A stretch of DNA of 64,000 nucleotides from a virus. The stretch spans positions 1-64,000 of the IMG/VR virus record IMGVR_UViG_3300050016_000100, one strand, 5' to 3'. Numbering within the stretch: position 1 is the first letter of the stretch; every line of letters begins with the position of its first letter. A program made the position numbers and the translations under genes. This document shows positions 30,405 to 38,082 of this stretch, piece by piece. The notes below the pieces were generated by a model, which saw nothing but the letters and a program-made list of their open reading frames with translations, was not told where the DNA came from and did no database searches.

Positions 30405-31005
30405 TCTTTTTCGGGGTGCAAAAAAACATCATTATGGCTGCATCGCCGTCGACCCGCCGTGGCATCACGGGACATGGTCCGACAAGGGCCGCGGGCGATC
30501 CGCAAAATACGACACGATGACCCTCGCCGAGATCGCCGACCTGCCGGTCGCCGACTACGCGGCGAAGAACGCGTTCCTCTTCCTCTGGATCACCGGACCG
30601 TTCCTCGCGCTCAGCGTTCACGCCTCGATCATGCAGGCCTGGGGCTTCGAACCAAGCGCGGTCGCTTACGTCTGGATGAAGCCGACCCGCAAGGGCTACG
30701 AGCAAGGCCACCTGTTCAACTTCCTCGACGATCCGAAGCTGTTCAAGATGGGCATGGGAAAAACGACCAGGCAGAACGCCGAGTTCGCGATCCTTGGCCG
30801 ACGCGGATCGCCGCGGCGCCTGAGCGCTGGCGTACGGCAGGAAATTATCGAACCGGCACGCGAGCACTCGCGCAAGCCCGAGCAGTTCTACGAGAAGGTC
30901 GAAGCCTTCTGCGCCGGGCCGAGGCTCGACATATTCGGCCGGCAGCGTCGGCCCGGCTGGACCGTCATCGGCAACCAGGCCGACAAGTTCGGAAGGGCCG
31001 CATGA
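30397..31005 (+). CDS. MT-A70-family DNA methyltransferase
   Basis: Start at GTG 30397 with GGAG at 30385; the longer frame upstream is shadow. 202 aa. CIAVDPPWHHG has the DPPW catalytic motif (residues 19-22) of N6-adenine methyltransferases in the MT-A70 family; FLFLWITGPFL and later EIIEPAREHSRKPEQFYE are also family strands. Probably methylates phage DNA to resist restriction. Overlaps the previous gene by 8 bp and the next by 4 bp. Confidence 0.8.
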   Translation: MTDLFRGAKKHHYGCIAVDPPWHHGTWSDKGRGRSAKYDTMTLAEIADLPVADYAAKNAFLFLWITGPFLALSVHASIMQAWGFEPSAVAYVWMKPTRKGYEQGHLFNFLDDPKLFKMGMGKTTRQNAEFAILGRRGSPRRLSAGVRQEIIEPAREHSRKPEQFYEKVEAFCAGPRLDIFGRQRRPGWTVIGNQADKFGRAA

Positions 31006-31211
31006 CGAAACGGATGCGCGCTCACGAGATCGAACGGAGGGCCCGAGCGAAGCGGTCATCCGCGCTGGCGCGTAACGAATTGCGCCAGCCTTCGGTCCCG
31101 CGCGTCTCCGCTGCTGGGCCGACATCGCCTGCGATCAAGGCCGAGGACCCGGCGATCCGCGCGATGATTGACGCCGCAATCGCGGAACGGAAGGCGCCCG
31201 TCGATGATTAG
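31002..31211 (+). CDS. Small basic hypothetical protein
   Basis: 69 aa from ATG 31002 overlapping the methyltransferase stop. Arg/Ala-rich N-terminal half (RAHEIERRARAKRSSALARN) and a helical acidic end. Overlaps the next gene by 8 bp. Function unknown. Confidence 0.45.
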   Translation: MTKRMRAHEIERRARAKRSSALARNELRQPSVPRVSAAGPTSPAIKAEDPAIRAMIDAAIAERKAPVDD

Positions 31212-31485
31212 GGTGCCCCCGCCGGAGCAATATACCGCCGCGCCGAAGCTGACGATGCAGATGCGCGCCCTACTCTGGAAGTTACAAGAGACGGGCGGGA
31301 ATCTGAGATCGACCTACGGCACCGGATTCGTCATCAGGTCGCACAATAGATTCGAGGACCGTGCCGTTCTTGTGTTCTGGACGCCAAAACGAGTCCGCGA
31401 TGCGGCGATCCGATTTGGTTACGTGGACGAGCGCGGTCGACTCACCTCCGCTGGCCGTGCAGCACTGAAGGAAGGGACGTCATGA
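31204..31485 (+). CDS. Small winged-helix-like protein
   Basis: 93 aa from ATG 31204 (MIRVPPPEQYTAAPKLTMQM). RALLWKLQETGGNLRSTYGTG and later VRDAAIRFGYVDERGRLTSAGR resemble a small winged helix. Precedes the DUF1376 replication gene with 4-bp overlap. Possible DNA-binding accessory. Confidence 0.45.
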   Translation: MIRVPPPEQYTAAPKLTMQMRALLWKLQETGGNLRSTYGTGFVIRSHNRFEDRAVLVFWTPKRVRDAAIRFGYVDERGRLTSAGRAALKEGTS

Positions 31486-32291
31486 CCGATGATCGATTGC
31501 CTTGGTTTCATTGCTATCCGGAAAAGTGGCTTGCTGCGCTCGCCGAAATGAAACCTGACCAAGGATATGTCTATTGGATCATCTGCTTGCGCATCTATGA
31601 AAAACGCGGCCCGATCCCCGACAGCACCGAAGCATTGGCGCGGCGCATTGGCTATCGGCCATCGCACATTCAACGCATTGTCGAAACCCTTTGCGCGCTC
31701 GGCAAGCTAATCCGGACGCCGGATGGTCGGCTGACAAACCCATTTTCTGAGCAGGAAATTCTCTCCGGTGCGCAGATTGCGTCACGAACGCGTACGATTC
31801 GAACACACGCCGCGAATATATCGTGGCAAAAACGTAAACAAAATCAACACAACGGCCATGCACATGCAATGCAAAACGGTACACAGTTAGATATAGACTC
31901 AGAGACAGAGATAAAAGAAGAAGGAAAAGAACCATCGCTCGCCCTAACGGGCGGCGATTCTACTCCCTCGGACGGATGGCCTAGTCATGCGTGGGAACAG
32001 TTCTGGGGCAAATATCTGCACAAGGTCGGGAAGGCTGATGCCAAAAAAGCGTTTGACCGCGTTCGACGCGCGCGGATCGTAACATGGGCCGAGCTCGAGG
32101 CTGGACTTGATCGCTATCTCGCGAAGACTGACGACCGGCCGTGGTGCAATCCTTCGACGTGGCTGAATCAGCACCGATGGGCGGACCAGCCAGCGCAAGT
32201 GGTATCGACACGCGCGCGCAGTGGAGGTGGGTTTGCAGCGGTTGCACGGCGACTAGGACAATCTGAGCGAAACCAGGGAGGCGAACGATGA
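31482..32291 (+). CDS. DUF1376-type replication protein
   Basis: 269 aa. Residues 5-95 match the DUF1376 pattern: PWFHCYPEKWLAALAEMKPD, GYVYWIICLRIYEKRGPIPD, then helix-turn-helix-like RPSHIQRIVETLCALGKLIR. A low-complexity linker follows and the C-terminal part (WEQFWGKYLHKVGKADAKKAF) resembles primosomal accessory proteins. Likely an origin-binding or primosome protein for phage replication, coupled to the next gene. The segment 31780-31950 is less GC-rich than the surroundings. Confidence 0.65.
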   Translation: MTDDRLPWFHCYPEKWLAALAEMKPDQGYVYWIICLRIYEKRGPIPDSTEALARRIGYRPSHIQRIVETLCALGKLIRTPDGRLTNPFSEQEILSGAQIASRTRTIRTHAANISWQKRKQNQHNGHAHAMQNGTQLDIDSETEIKEEGKEPSLALTGGDSTPSDGWPSHAWEQFWGKYLHKVGKADAKKAFDRVRRARIVTWAELEAGLDRYLAKTDDRPWCNPSTWLNQHRWADQPAQVVSTRARSGGGFAAVARRLGQSERNQGGER

Positions 32292-33106
32292 CGGCTATGC
32301 CAGCGGTCCGAACGACCGGTGAACTCTATCCGGCGACAACAAGCGTCGAGATGCACCAGTTCATGTCGGCGGTTATTACAGGCGAGCGGGACGACCGCTA
32401 CAATGCGATCCTGCGAAGGGCGCTGACGCCAGCGGAACGGCAGGCGCTGACGAAGCGCGCAGGTGAGATCGCGCCGCTTCTGGAACGGGCGCAGTACCGG
32501 AAGTCGGCGAAGATCATCTCCGAGATGCTGGCGGGGTTCGGATCGTCGCGGGCGAGTGAGGACGAAGCCGAAGTTGTCGCCGCGCAATATGCTGCAGCAC
32601 TCGCTGGACATCCGCTCTGGGCTATCGAACGGGCGTGCGGGCGGTTCTCGCGTGGCGAAGTCGATGCCGACGAGGTCGGCGCGAAACACCTGGACCGTGC
32701 GTTCGCGCCGTCGACTGCGCAGCTCGCGATGATCGCGAAGAAAATCGTCAAGCCATTCGAGGACGACCTCATTCGGATCAAGATGATCTGCGGCGGAACG
32801 GTTGTGCCGGAGGAGATCAGCCCGGAGGAGCGCGAGCGTGTCGGCAAGAAGGTCGCAGCCTTCGCTGCCGAGCGCCGGCGCGAAGAGGACTCGGCCGACG
32901 AAGAGCGGCGCCAGTCAACGCAGCGTTCGCTCGAGAACACGCGCAATCTGGTTCTGGCCGAGTATCGGCAGGCCGGCATCGCGCCAGTCTATAGCGATAA
33001 TGGAACGCTCTGCTCGATCTCGCTCTACCGCTCGCTCGGCTACACGATCGAGGAGATTGACGGAAGGCGCGCGCTCGTCGCACCGGCGAAGGCGGCCGCG
33101 CCATGA
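32288..33106 (+). CDS. Replication accessory (helicase-loader-like) protein
   Basis: 272 aa, 4-bp overlap with the DUF1376 gene. Helical middle (MLAGFGSSRASEDEAEVVAAQ) and charged C-terminal region; no Walker motif, so not a DnaC-type ATPase. Position directly after the DUF1376 protein suggests a primosome or helicase-loading role; this is inference from context. Confidence 0.45.
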   Translation: MTAMPAVRTTGELYPATTSVEMHQFMSAVITGERDDRYNAILRRALTPAERQALTKRAGEIAPLLERAQYRKSAKIISEMLAGFGSSRASEDEAEVVAAQYAAALAGHPLWAIERACGRFSRGEVDADEVGAKHLDRAFAPSTAQLAMIAKKIVKPFEDDLIRIKMICGGTVVPEEISPEERERVGKKVAAFAAERRREEDSADEERRQSTQRSLENTRNLVLAEYRQAGIAPVYSDNGTLCSISLYRSLGYTIEEIDGRRALVAPAKAAAP

Positions 33107-33142
33107 GCGACCATCCGATCATATTCAGTGGGAATTATACGC

Positions 33143-33171
33143 TTGACTCCCGTGCCGTTTTGGGCTAGATT
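33143..33171 (+). promoter_or_regulatory. Promoter for the transposase gene
   Basis: TTGACT (33143-33148), 17-bp spacer, TAGATT (33166-33171), 25 bp ahead of the transposase ATG, with AGAGGTG as ribosome site. Nearby GGGAATTATACGCTTGAC at 33130 may be the left end of the IS. Confidence 0.6.
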
Positions 33172-33196
33172 TTGAGCCTGAAAAGAGGTGTAAATC

Positions 33197-33862
33197 ATGA
33201 GTAAATCCACTGTTTCGACCTTCGAGATTTTCGCCATGTTTCCCGACCAAGAGGCCGCCCGGACCTACCTTGAAGGCCAGCTTTGGCCCAATGGTCCTAC
33301 ATGCCCGGTCTGCGGCCTTGGCGAGCGCATTACAGCGCGCAAGGGCGGCTTCTTCAGGTGCAATCAATGCCAAGAGGACTTTACCGTCCGCACGGGCACC
33401 ATTTTCGAGCGCAGCCACATTCCGCTGCACAAGTGGCTTTACGCCATGTATCTGCTGCTCACCGCCCGCAAGGGAATTTCCAGCCTTCAACTCTCGAAAG
33501 AGATCGGCATCCGCCAAGGCTCGGCGTGGTTCATGCTTCACAGAATCCGTGAAGCCTGCGGCGGCGACCTGACCAAGCTGCAAGGCATCGTCGAAATCGA
33601 CGAAACTTACATGGGCGGCATCGAAGGCAACAAACACAAATCCAAGAAGCTGAATGTCGGCGGCGGCACGGGCGGCAAGGCCGCCGTCCTCGGCATGAAA
33701 GAGCGCGGCAAAGGCGGTCGCACTAAGGGCTTCAAGATCGAAGCAACCGACGCGCAAACGATCCGGGACGTGATCGTGCAGAACGTCGAGGTTGGTTCGA
33801 CGCTGCACACCGATGAACACCTTGCCTATCATGCCTATCCGGTTGACGCACACAGGTACTAG
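33197..33862 (+). pseudogene. IS1595-type transposase, N-terminal part
   Basis: Residues 35-60 hold a zinc ribbon (CPVCGLGERITARKGGFFRC then CQEDF), followed by GTIFERSHIPLHKWLYAMYL and a helix-turn-helix, then VEIDETYMGGIEGNKHKSKK with the first catalytic Asp and LHTDEHLAY with the second. From 33830 the reading frame enters the inserted cassette and stops at 33862. Without the insert it would join the frame at 35122 to give LHTDEHLAYAGMGGLFF. Confidence 0.85.
33822..33829. repeat. Target-site duplication TTGCCTAT, left
   Basis: The same 8 bp follow the cassette at 35114-35121. Eight-bp duplications are what IS1595-type transposases make. Confidence 0.85.
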
Positions 33863-35113
33863 ATGTTGATGGAACACACCGAGATTTTGGCGGAAGGCAT
33901 CACCCAATATGTAGGGGATTGCCGCGACGTGCTGCGCACGTTGCCGCCCGAGTCCGTGCATTGCTGCGTAACCAGCCCGCCCTATTTCGGCCTGCGGGAC
34001 TATGGCACCGCGACATGGGAGGGCGGAGACCCTACTTGCGACCATCTGAGGCCCGCCGCGCACGGTTACAAGCCGTTTGAAACCTCTACCCTCGGACCTA
34101 AAGCCGATGGAATTTCCGCCGACAATTCCGCCCATGCCGATGCCGTCAAGCGCCAGCAATACAAGGGCACTTGCTCCAAGTGCGGCGCTCACAGGATCGA
34201 TAGTCAGATCGGTCTTGAGCCGACGCCCGCCGCCTTCGTTTCCGAGTTGGTAGGTGTGTTCCGCGAGGTCCGGCGCGTTCTCCGCACGGACGGGACGCTG
34301 TGGCTCAACCTTGGGGATTGCTACTGCGGAGCAGGGTACTCGAATCACACGTTGGAACGGAACGGTGCGGCGCAACGCGCGGACGGCGGCAAACAAAAGC
34401 ACGGCACCGTGTGCCTGGATGGCCTCAAATCCAAGGATTTGATCGGTATCCCGTGGATGGTTGCCTTTGCCCTTCGTGATGATGGCTGGTTCCTGCGTTC
34501 CGACATCGTGTGGAACAAGCCGAACCCAATGCCGGAAAGCGTGACCGACAGGCCGACACGCTCCCATGAATACCTGTTTTTGTTGACCAAATCGGCACGG
34601 TATTTTTACGATCACGAAGCCATTGCCGAACCCGCCACAATGAAGCCGCAGGCTCGGTTGACGCCGCGCGATTTTGTGAACGGGAAAGACGCTGGCAGGG
34701 CCGCGCACCGCCGTCCCGATTATCGAATCCGTGACGATGCCGAACAGGAAAACGCGACCCGCAATAAACGATCCGTTTGGGAGGTCACTACCAAGCCTTT
34801 CGCGGGTGCCCACTTTGCAACCTTCCCGCCCGACCTGATCGAGCCGTGCATCCTCGCTGGATGCCCTGCGGATGGCACTGTGCTCGATCCTTTCGGCGGG
34901 GCTGGCACAACAGCCCTTGTCGCTGATCGCCTGCACCGCCGCGCCATTCTGATCGAACTGAACCCCGAATATGCGGCGATGGCCGAACGGCGTTTCCGGT
35001 CGGACGCGGGAATGTTTGCGCGTGTCGAAACCGTCAACACTACAGGTAGACCATGAAGGGAACACTAGATGTGGTGTCATTTTCGACCTGTGTGCGTCAA
35101 CCGGATAGGCATG
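33830..35113 (+). mobile_element. 1284-bp methyltransferase cassette with perfect 28-bp inverted ends
   Basis: The left end 33830-33857 begins CATGCCTATCCGGTTGACGC and the right end 35086-35113 is its exact 28-bp reverse complement. Between them is one gene, a DNA methyltransferase, and no transposase. The unit is bordered by the 8-bp duplication TTGCCTAT and removing it plus one duplication restores an intact transposase frame. It is therefore a true insertion of a non-autonomous mobile cassette, probably moved by a transposase acting from elsewhere. Confidence 0.9.
33863..35056 (+). CDS. Site-specific DNA methyltransferase carried by the cassette
   Basis: 397 aa from ATG 33863. VTSPPYFGLRDYG near residue 36 is catalytic motif IV (TSPPY) and DPFGGAGTT near residue 340 is the SAM-binding motif I; this order (IV first, I last) marks beta-class N4-cytosine or N6-adenine methyltransferases. 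A Cys cluster (CSKCGAH) in the middle may bind zinc. It resembles the phage methyltransferase at 35734-36894, but its location inside a mobile unit marks it as cargo. Only about 30 bp separate its start and stop from the cassette ends. Confidence 0.85.
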   Translation: MLMEHTEILAEGITQYVGDCRDVLRTLPPESVHCCVTSPPYFGLRDYGTATWEGGDPTCDHLRPAAHGYKPFETSTLGPKADGISADNSAHADAVKRQQYKGTCSKCGAHRIDSQIGLEPTPAAFVSELVGVFREVRRVLRTDGTLWLNLGDCYCGAGYSNHTLERNGAAQRADGGKQKHGTVCLDGLKSKDLIGIPWMVAFALRDDGWFLRSDIVWNKPNPMPESVTDRPTRSHEYLFLLTKSARYFYDHEAIAEPATMKPQARLTPRDFVNGKDAGRAAHRRPDYRIRDDAEQENATRNKRSVWEVTTKPFAGAHFATFPPDLIEPCILAGCPADGTVLDPFGGAGTTALVADRLHRRAILIELNPEYAAMAERRFRSDAGMFARVETVNTTGRP

Positions 35114-35412
35114 TTGCCTATGCCGGAATGGGCGGGCTGTTTTTCAATCACGAAACGATCAATCACGGCAACGGCGAGTATGTCCGCGACGGCGTGACGA
35201 CCAACTCGATTGAGTCCGTGTTCGCCGTTCTTAAGCGCGGGATCATCGGCGTGTACCACCACGCCAGCAAAAAGCACATTGGCCGTTACGTCGATGAATT
35301 TGCTTTCCGCTTGAACGAAGGCAACGTGCAGCACCACACCATGACCCGCCTGCAAAGCCTTGTCGGCGCAGTCAAGGGCAAACGGCTGACCTACAAAACA
35401 TTGACGGCATAG
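35114..35412 (+). pseudogene. IS1595-type transposase, C-terminal part
   Basis: Begins with the second copy of TTGCCTAT and continues AGMGGLFFNHETINHGNG, TTNSIESVFAVLKRGIIGVY and HIGRYVDEFAFRLNEGN, the C-terminal catalytic part (Asn/Glu and Lys) of IS1595-type transposases. An ATG at 35053 gives an ORF that also reads the cassette end, but that is accidental. Confidence 0.85.
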
Positions 35413-35421
35413 GAGAACACA

Positions 35422-35628
35422 ATGGCTCGCGTGATTTTTATCTGTGATGGCTGCGGTAAGCAGGGTGACGGTTATTTCGGCCAGCTTTGCGAAGCTCACA
35501 AGCCATCCGATTGGTTCGCTCGGCGCGACAAAGATGGCGAGCGCGAAGTTCAAATAGCTTGCTCTCGGCGCTGTATTGGTATTGTCGCATCTAAAACCGG
35601 CAAGACTGCCTGCATTCTGCCAGTCTGA
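35422..35628 (+). CDS. Small Cys-rich (zinc-finger-like) protein
   Basis: 68 aa, AGGAGAACACA upstream. CDGCGKQGDGYF, then FGQLCEAH and ACSRRCIG give a CxxC...C...CxxxC arrangement. Sits between the transposase remains and the second methyltransferase. Role unknown. Confidence 0.5.
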   Translation: MARVIFICDGCGKQGDGYFGQLCEAHKPSDWFARRDKDGEREVQIACSRRCIGIVASKTGKTACILPV

Positions 35629-35636
35629 GCGAACGC

Positions 35637-35759
35637 ATGAAAACACCAAAATCATTCGACGCGATGACAAAGATCGTCCTTGCCTATCGACCGAAACCGA
35701 AAACCAAAAAAGCGCGAGCGCGCAAGAGGAAACGTGACCGTTCAAATCCTCAAAGGTGA
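35637..35759 (+). CDS. Tiny highly basic protein
   Basis: 40 aa, MKTPKSFDAMTKIVLAYRPK followed by a Lys/Arg-rich tail. Its end overlaps the start of the methyltransferase, so it could be a translational leader. The composition suits nucleic-acid binding, but it may be just a leader peptide. Confidence 0.35.
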   Translation: MKTPKSFDAMTKIVLAYRPKPKTKKARARKRKRDRSNPQR

Positions 35760-36894
35760 TTGCAGGGACGTGTTGCGGACGCTGCCAGCGGAGTCCGTGC
35801 ATTGCGTCGTTACAAGCCCGCCCTATTGGGGCTTGCGGGACTACGGCATTCCTCCGTCGATTTGGGATGACGACCCGGACTGCGATCATCAATGGGGCGA
35901 GACTATTTCGGTCAACGCGACCAATCACACCACGAAGGCCCGATGGAATCACACGCGCAATGGCCGCGACGAATTGCAGCCGACAGAAAAGCGCGTTTCG
36001 TGGTTGCGCACCGAAGTTAAGCAGGGCCAATTCTGCCAACGCTGCGGCGCATGGGCTGGCGCGTTCGGCCTTGAGCCTACCTATCAGCTTTACGTCGATC
36101 ATGCCGTCGATGTGTTCCGCGAAGTTAGCCGCGTCCTGCGGCCGGACGGAACGCTTTGGCTTAACCTGGGTGACTCGTATTGCTCCGGCGGGCGCGCGAC
36201 GTGGCGCAGCGGCGCGAGCGAGAACAAGGGGCAAGACGTTCTCAATGATATGCCGCGTCCGGCGCAGCCGACCGACTTGAAGCCGAAAGACCTGATCGGG
36301 ATTCCGTGGCGGGTTGCCTTCGCATTGCAATCCGATGGCTGGTGGCTGCGGCAGGACGTGATCTGGGCCAAGCCCAATCCTATGCCGGAAAGCGTGACCG
36401 ACCGCTGTACCAAGGCGCACGAATATCTTTTCCTGATGACGAAGAGCGAGCGGTACTACTTCGACGCCGCCATGATTGCCGAAGATGCCACTACGGACGC
36501 CGCTCACAAGCATTGGACAGAACGCAAATACGATCAATCCATGCTTGCGAACAAACAAGAAAATGGTGTCAAAGGCCGTCCGATTGGAGTTGCTGGATAT
36601 ACCGCACCAGGAAAGCGGAATAAGAGGTCGGTTTGGACGGTCAATACTCAACCCTTCCCGGAGGCTCATTTTGCGACCTTCCCTACGGCTCTCGTCGAGC
36701 CTTGCATCAAGGCCGGCTGCCCGAAAGGCGGTGTCGTTCTGGACCCATTCGGCGGCGCGGGTACGACTGGCATGGTGGCTGACAGACTTGAACGAGACGC
36801 GATCCTAATTGAGCTCAATCCAGAGTATGCAGCGATGGCTGACCGGCGCATTCGTGCCGACGCAGGCATGTTCGCTAGCGGTGAGAATGGATGA
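35734..36894 (+). CDS. Site-specific DNA methyltransferase (phage copy)
   Basis: I choose GTG 35734 (VTVQILKGDC) because GAGGAAA is upstream and it aligns with the cassette enzyme; a TTG at 35680 gives a longer frame. 386 aa. VTSPPYWGLRDYG at residues 25-37 and DPFGGAGTT near residue 335, again motif IV before motif I. Shared blocks CRDVLRTLP, SVHC, LKPKDLIGIPW and KPNPMPESVTDR show it is a paralog of the cassette methyltransferase. Likely protects phage DNA. Confidence 0.85.
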   Translation: MTVQILKGDCRDVLRTLPAESVHCVVTSPPYWGLRDYGIPPSIWDDDPDCDHQWGETISVNATNHTTKARWNHTRNGRDELQPTEKRVSWLRTEVKQGQFCQRCGAWAGAFGLEPTYQLYVDHAVDVFREVSRVLRPDGTLWLNLGDSYCSGGRATWRSGASENKGQDVLNDMPRPAQPTDLKPKDLIGIPWRVAFALQSDGWWLRQDVIWAKPNPMPESVTDRCTKAHEYLFLMTKSERYYFDAAMIAEDATTDAAHKHWTERKYDQSMLANKQENGVKGRPIGVAGYTAPGKRNKRSVWTVNTQPFPEAHFATFPTALVEPCIKAGCPKGGVVLDPFGGAGTTGMVADRLERDAILIELNPEYAAMADRRIRADAGMFASGENG

Positions 36895-37055
36895 TGGCGT
36901 GCGCGGCAGCACTCAAGGCTGTAAGTCGAGTCATCTCGACGGAGCCGAAAACGGCCGAGGAAATTTTTTCAAAGGTGAATTGGTGGACGTTCGACACAAT
37001 AGCGGAGGCGCTTCAAGAACTGGGCGATTATGCACTTGACAATACCAGTAGTTAG
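36891..37055 (+). CDS. Small helical protein coupled to the methyltransferase
   Basis: 54 aa starting ATGATG in overlap with the methyltransferase stop. AALKAVSRVISTEPKTAEEIF then WTFDTIAEALQELGDY reads like a small helix-turn-helix. Last gene of this rightward group. May regulate or be a remnant; function unknown. Confidence 0.45.
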   Translation: MMACAAALKAVSRVISTEPKTAEEIFSKVNWWTFDTIAEALQELGDYALDNTSS

Positions 37056-37056
37056 T

Positions 37057-37260
37057 TTAGGCGATCCGATCAGCTGTCCGATTGTCCCGTGCTTCATTGG
37101 TCTCGGATTGAAGGATTGCGCGAGCTTCTCGGACCGTGATCTCGCGCGAGAATGGACCCTGCATTTTGCCGGCCAGACGTGATGCCGAGCAAATATCATC
37201 GTACTCCGCCGGAGTGACGTGCATCGTAATCTTGACTCTCCCGTCTTTCGGGCTGGTCAC
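37057..37260 (-). CDS. Small hypothetical protein
   Basis: 67 aa, leftward, starting in a 4-bp overlap with the next gene. HVTPAEYDDICSASRLAGKM then VREARAILQSE resembles a ribbon-helix-helix-like short DNA-binding protein, but not certain. It converges on the rightward gene ending 1 bp away. Confidence 0.4.
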   Translation of the reverse strand: MTSPKDGRVKITMHVTPAEYDDICSASRLAGKMQGPFSREITVREARAILQSETNEARDNRTADRIA

Positions 37261-37442
37261 GAAACCACACCGTTTCGGATTAACTTTGCGATGTAGAGGC
37301 CCACGGCTGGTTCCTGTAATTCGCGGCCGCCGATCTCAGCCAACTTTGCGCATCGCTCCCGTTCGTCGGATCGCACGGCGTCGAACTTATCACCCACTCG
37401 ATCCATCGCCTGCGCTAGAATAGAGTTGCCCATTTTCGGCAT
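37257..37442 (-). CDS. Small helical protein, paralog of 18085-18264
   Basis: 61 aa from ATG 37442 (MPKMGNSILAQAMDRVGDKF). The block AMDRVGDKFDAVRSDERERC matches the protein at 18085-18264. Forms a small leftward pair with the gene at 37057 inside the rightward region. Function unknown. Confidence 0.5.
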   Translation of the reverse strand: MPKMGNSILAQAMDRVGDKFDAVRSDERERCAKLAEIGGRELQEPAVGLYIAKLIRNGVVS

Positions 37443-37599
37443 CCTGGTGTTGGGGTTATCCACAATGGAAATATCGCGTAACTCGCGCGGCATGTCCAGT
37501 AGCCCGCAGCGACTATTTTCCCTATGCTTCGAATCGTTCGGTTCGCCACGCAGCGGTCTCGACACCTACATCAAACGAAGGGCTAAGGCCCATTCAAGC

Positions 37600-37788
37600 A
37601 TGAGCACCATAGCGAGGCAGACTGGACCGCCGGCAGCGGCGTCACTGCTGCGACCTATTTGGCGGGCGTTCTGCATCTGGCGATCTCGCCGGGCTGCTGC
37701 CCGCGCCGTACGGGCGATGCACCGATGGAATCACCGCCGCGCAGCCCGTAACATTATCCTCGCATCGAAGTGGGAGCGCCGCGCATGA
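37600..37788 (+). CDS. Small Arg-rich protein
   Basis: 62 aa from ATG 37600, MSTIARQTGPPAAASLLRPI then many Arg/Ala/Trp. The stop shares ATGA with the next gene's start, supporting translation. Composition is close to a random high-GC frame, so this is tentative. The stretch 37443-37599 shows no convincing gene. Confidence 0.35.
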   Translation: MSTIARQTGPPAAASLLRPIWRAFCIWRSRRAAARAVRAMHRWNHRRAARNIILASKWERRA

Positions 37789-37985
37789 CCGTCCGATGTT
37801 GGAAGCACAACATCGACATGGTCGTCGTGCGGCTCGATCACGGTAATCCAGTCCACCATTGTTCGGAGTGTGTGCGGATCGCACGCGAGAAGGTCGACGC
37901 CGTCTGCGCGGCATTTAGGGCGAAGGCGGGAAGATCCCGGCTCGGCGTTCGTCTTGCGGTTGACCAGAAACGACGAGCCTTGTAG
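37785..37985 (+). CDS. Small metal-binding-like protein
   Basis: 66 aa from ATG 37785 with GGGAG upstream. CWKHNIDMVVV then HHCSECVRIAREK gives Cys/His pairs that could bind zinc. Basic C-terminal end. Lies just before the NusG-like gene; function unknown. Confidence 0.45.
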   Translation: MTVRCWKHNIDMVVVRLDHGNPVHHCSECVRIAREKVDAVCAAFRAKAGRSRLGVRLAVDQKRRAL

Positions 37986-38082
37986 AAACGCGGCAATCGC
38001 GAGAGTTGTCAGTAGTCGCGCCCGGACGTGCTTTGCGTATCCGCCCGGGCGCGCGTTCGTTTTCCAGGACCAACTGCCGCCA

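Larger units (their letters stand above)
33130..35412 (+). mobile_element. IS1595-family element, interrupted by a methyltransferase cassette
   Basis: The transposase gene (33197-33829 plus 35114-35412) is of the IS1595/ISXO2 type and is split by an inserted 1284-bp unit. The left end may be the GGGAATTATACG at 33130; I could not find a matching inverted copy to the right of 35412, so the right end is missing or unrecognised. Confidence 0.55.

Noticed and set aside
33125-35080. Leftward 651-codon open frame across transposase and methyltransferase
   Set aside because: It is antisense to clear domains (zinc ribbon, TSPPY, FGGAGTT) and has no recognisable motif itself.
35053-35412. Complete 119-aa protein starting at ATG 35053
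   Set aside because: The first 20 codons lie in the methyltransferase cassette end; the real protein is the rest of the interrupted transposase.
35077-36669. Leftward 530-codon open frame antisense to the second methyltransferase
   Set aside because: Same reasoning; the rightward frame contains complete methyltransferase motifs.
37019-37045. GATTATGCACTTGACAATACC as a possible second end of the IS1595 element
   Set aside because: It resembles the left-end sequence at 33130 only in the same orientation, not as an inverted copy, and it lies inside a good small ORF.
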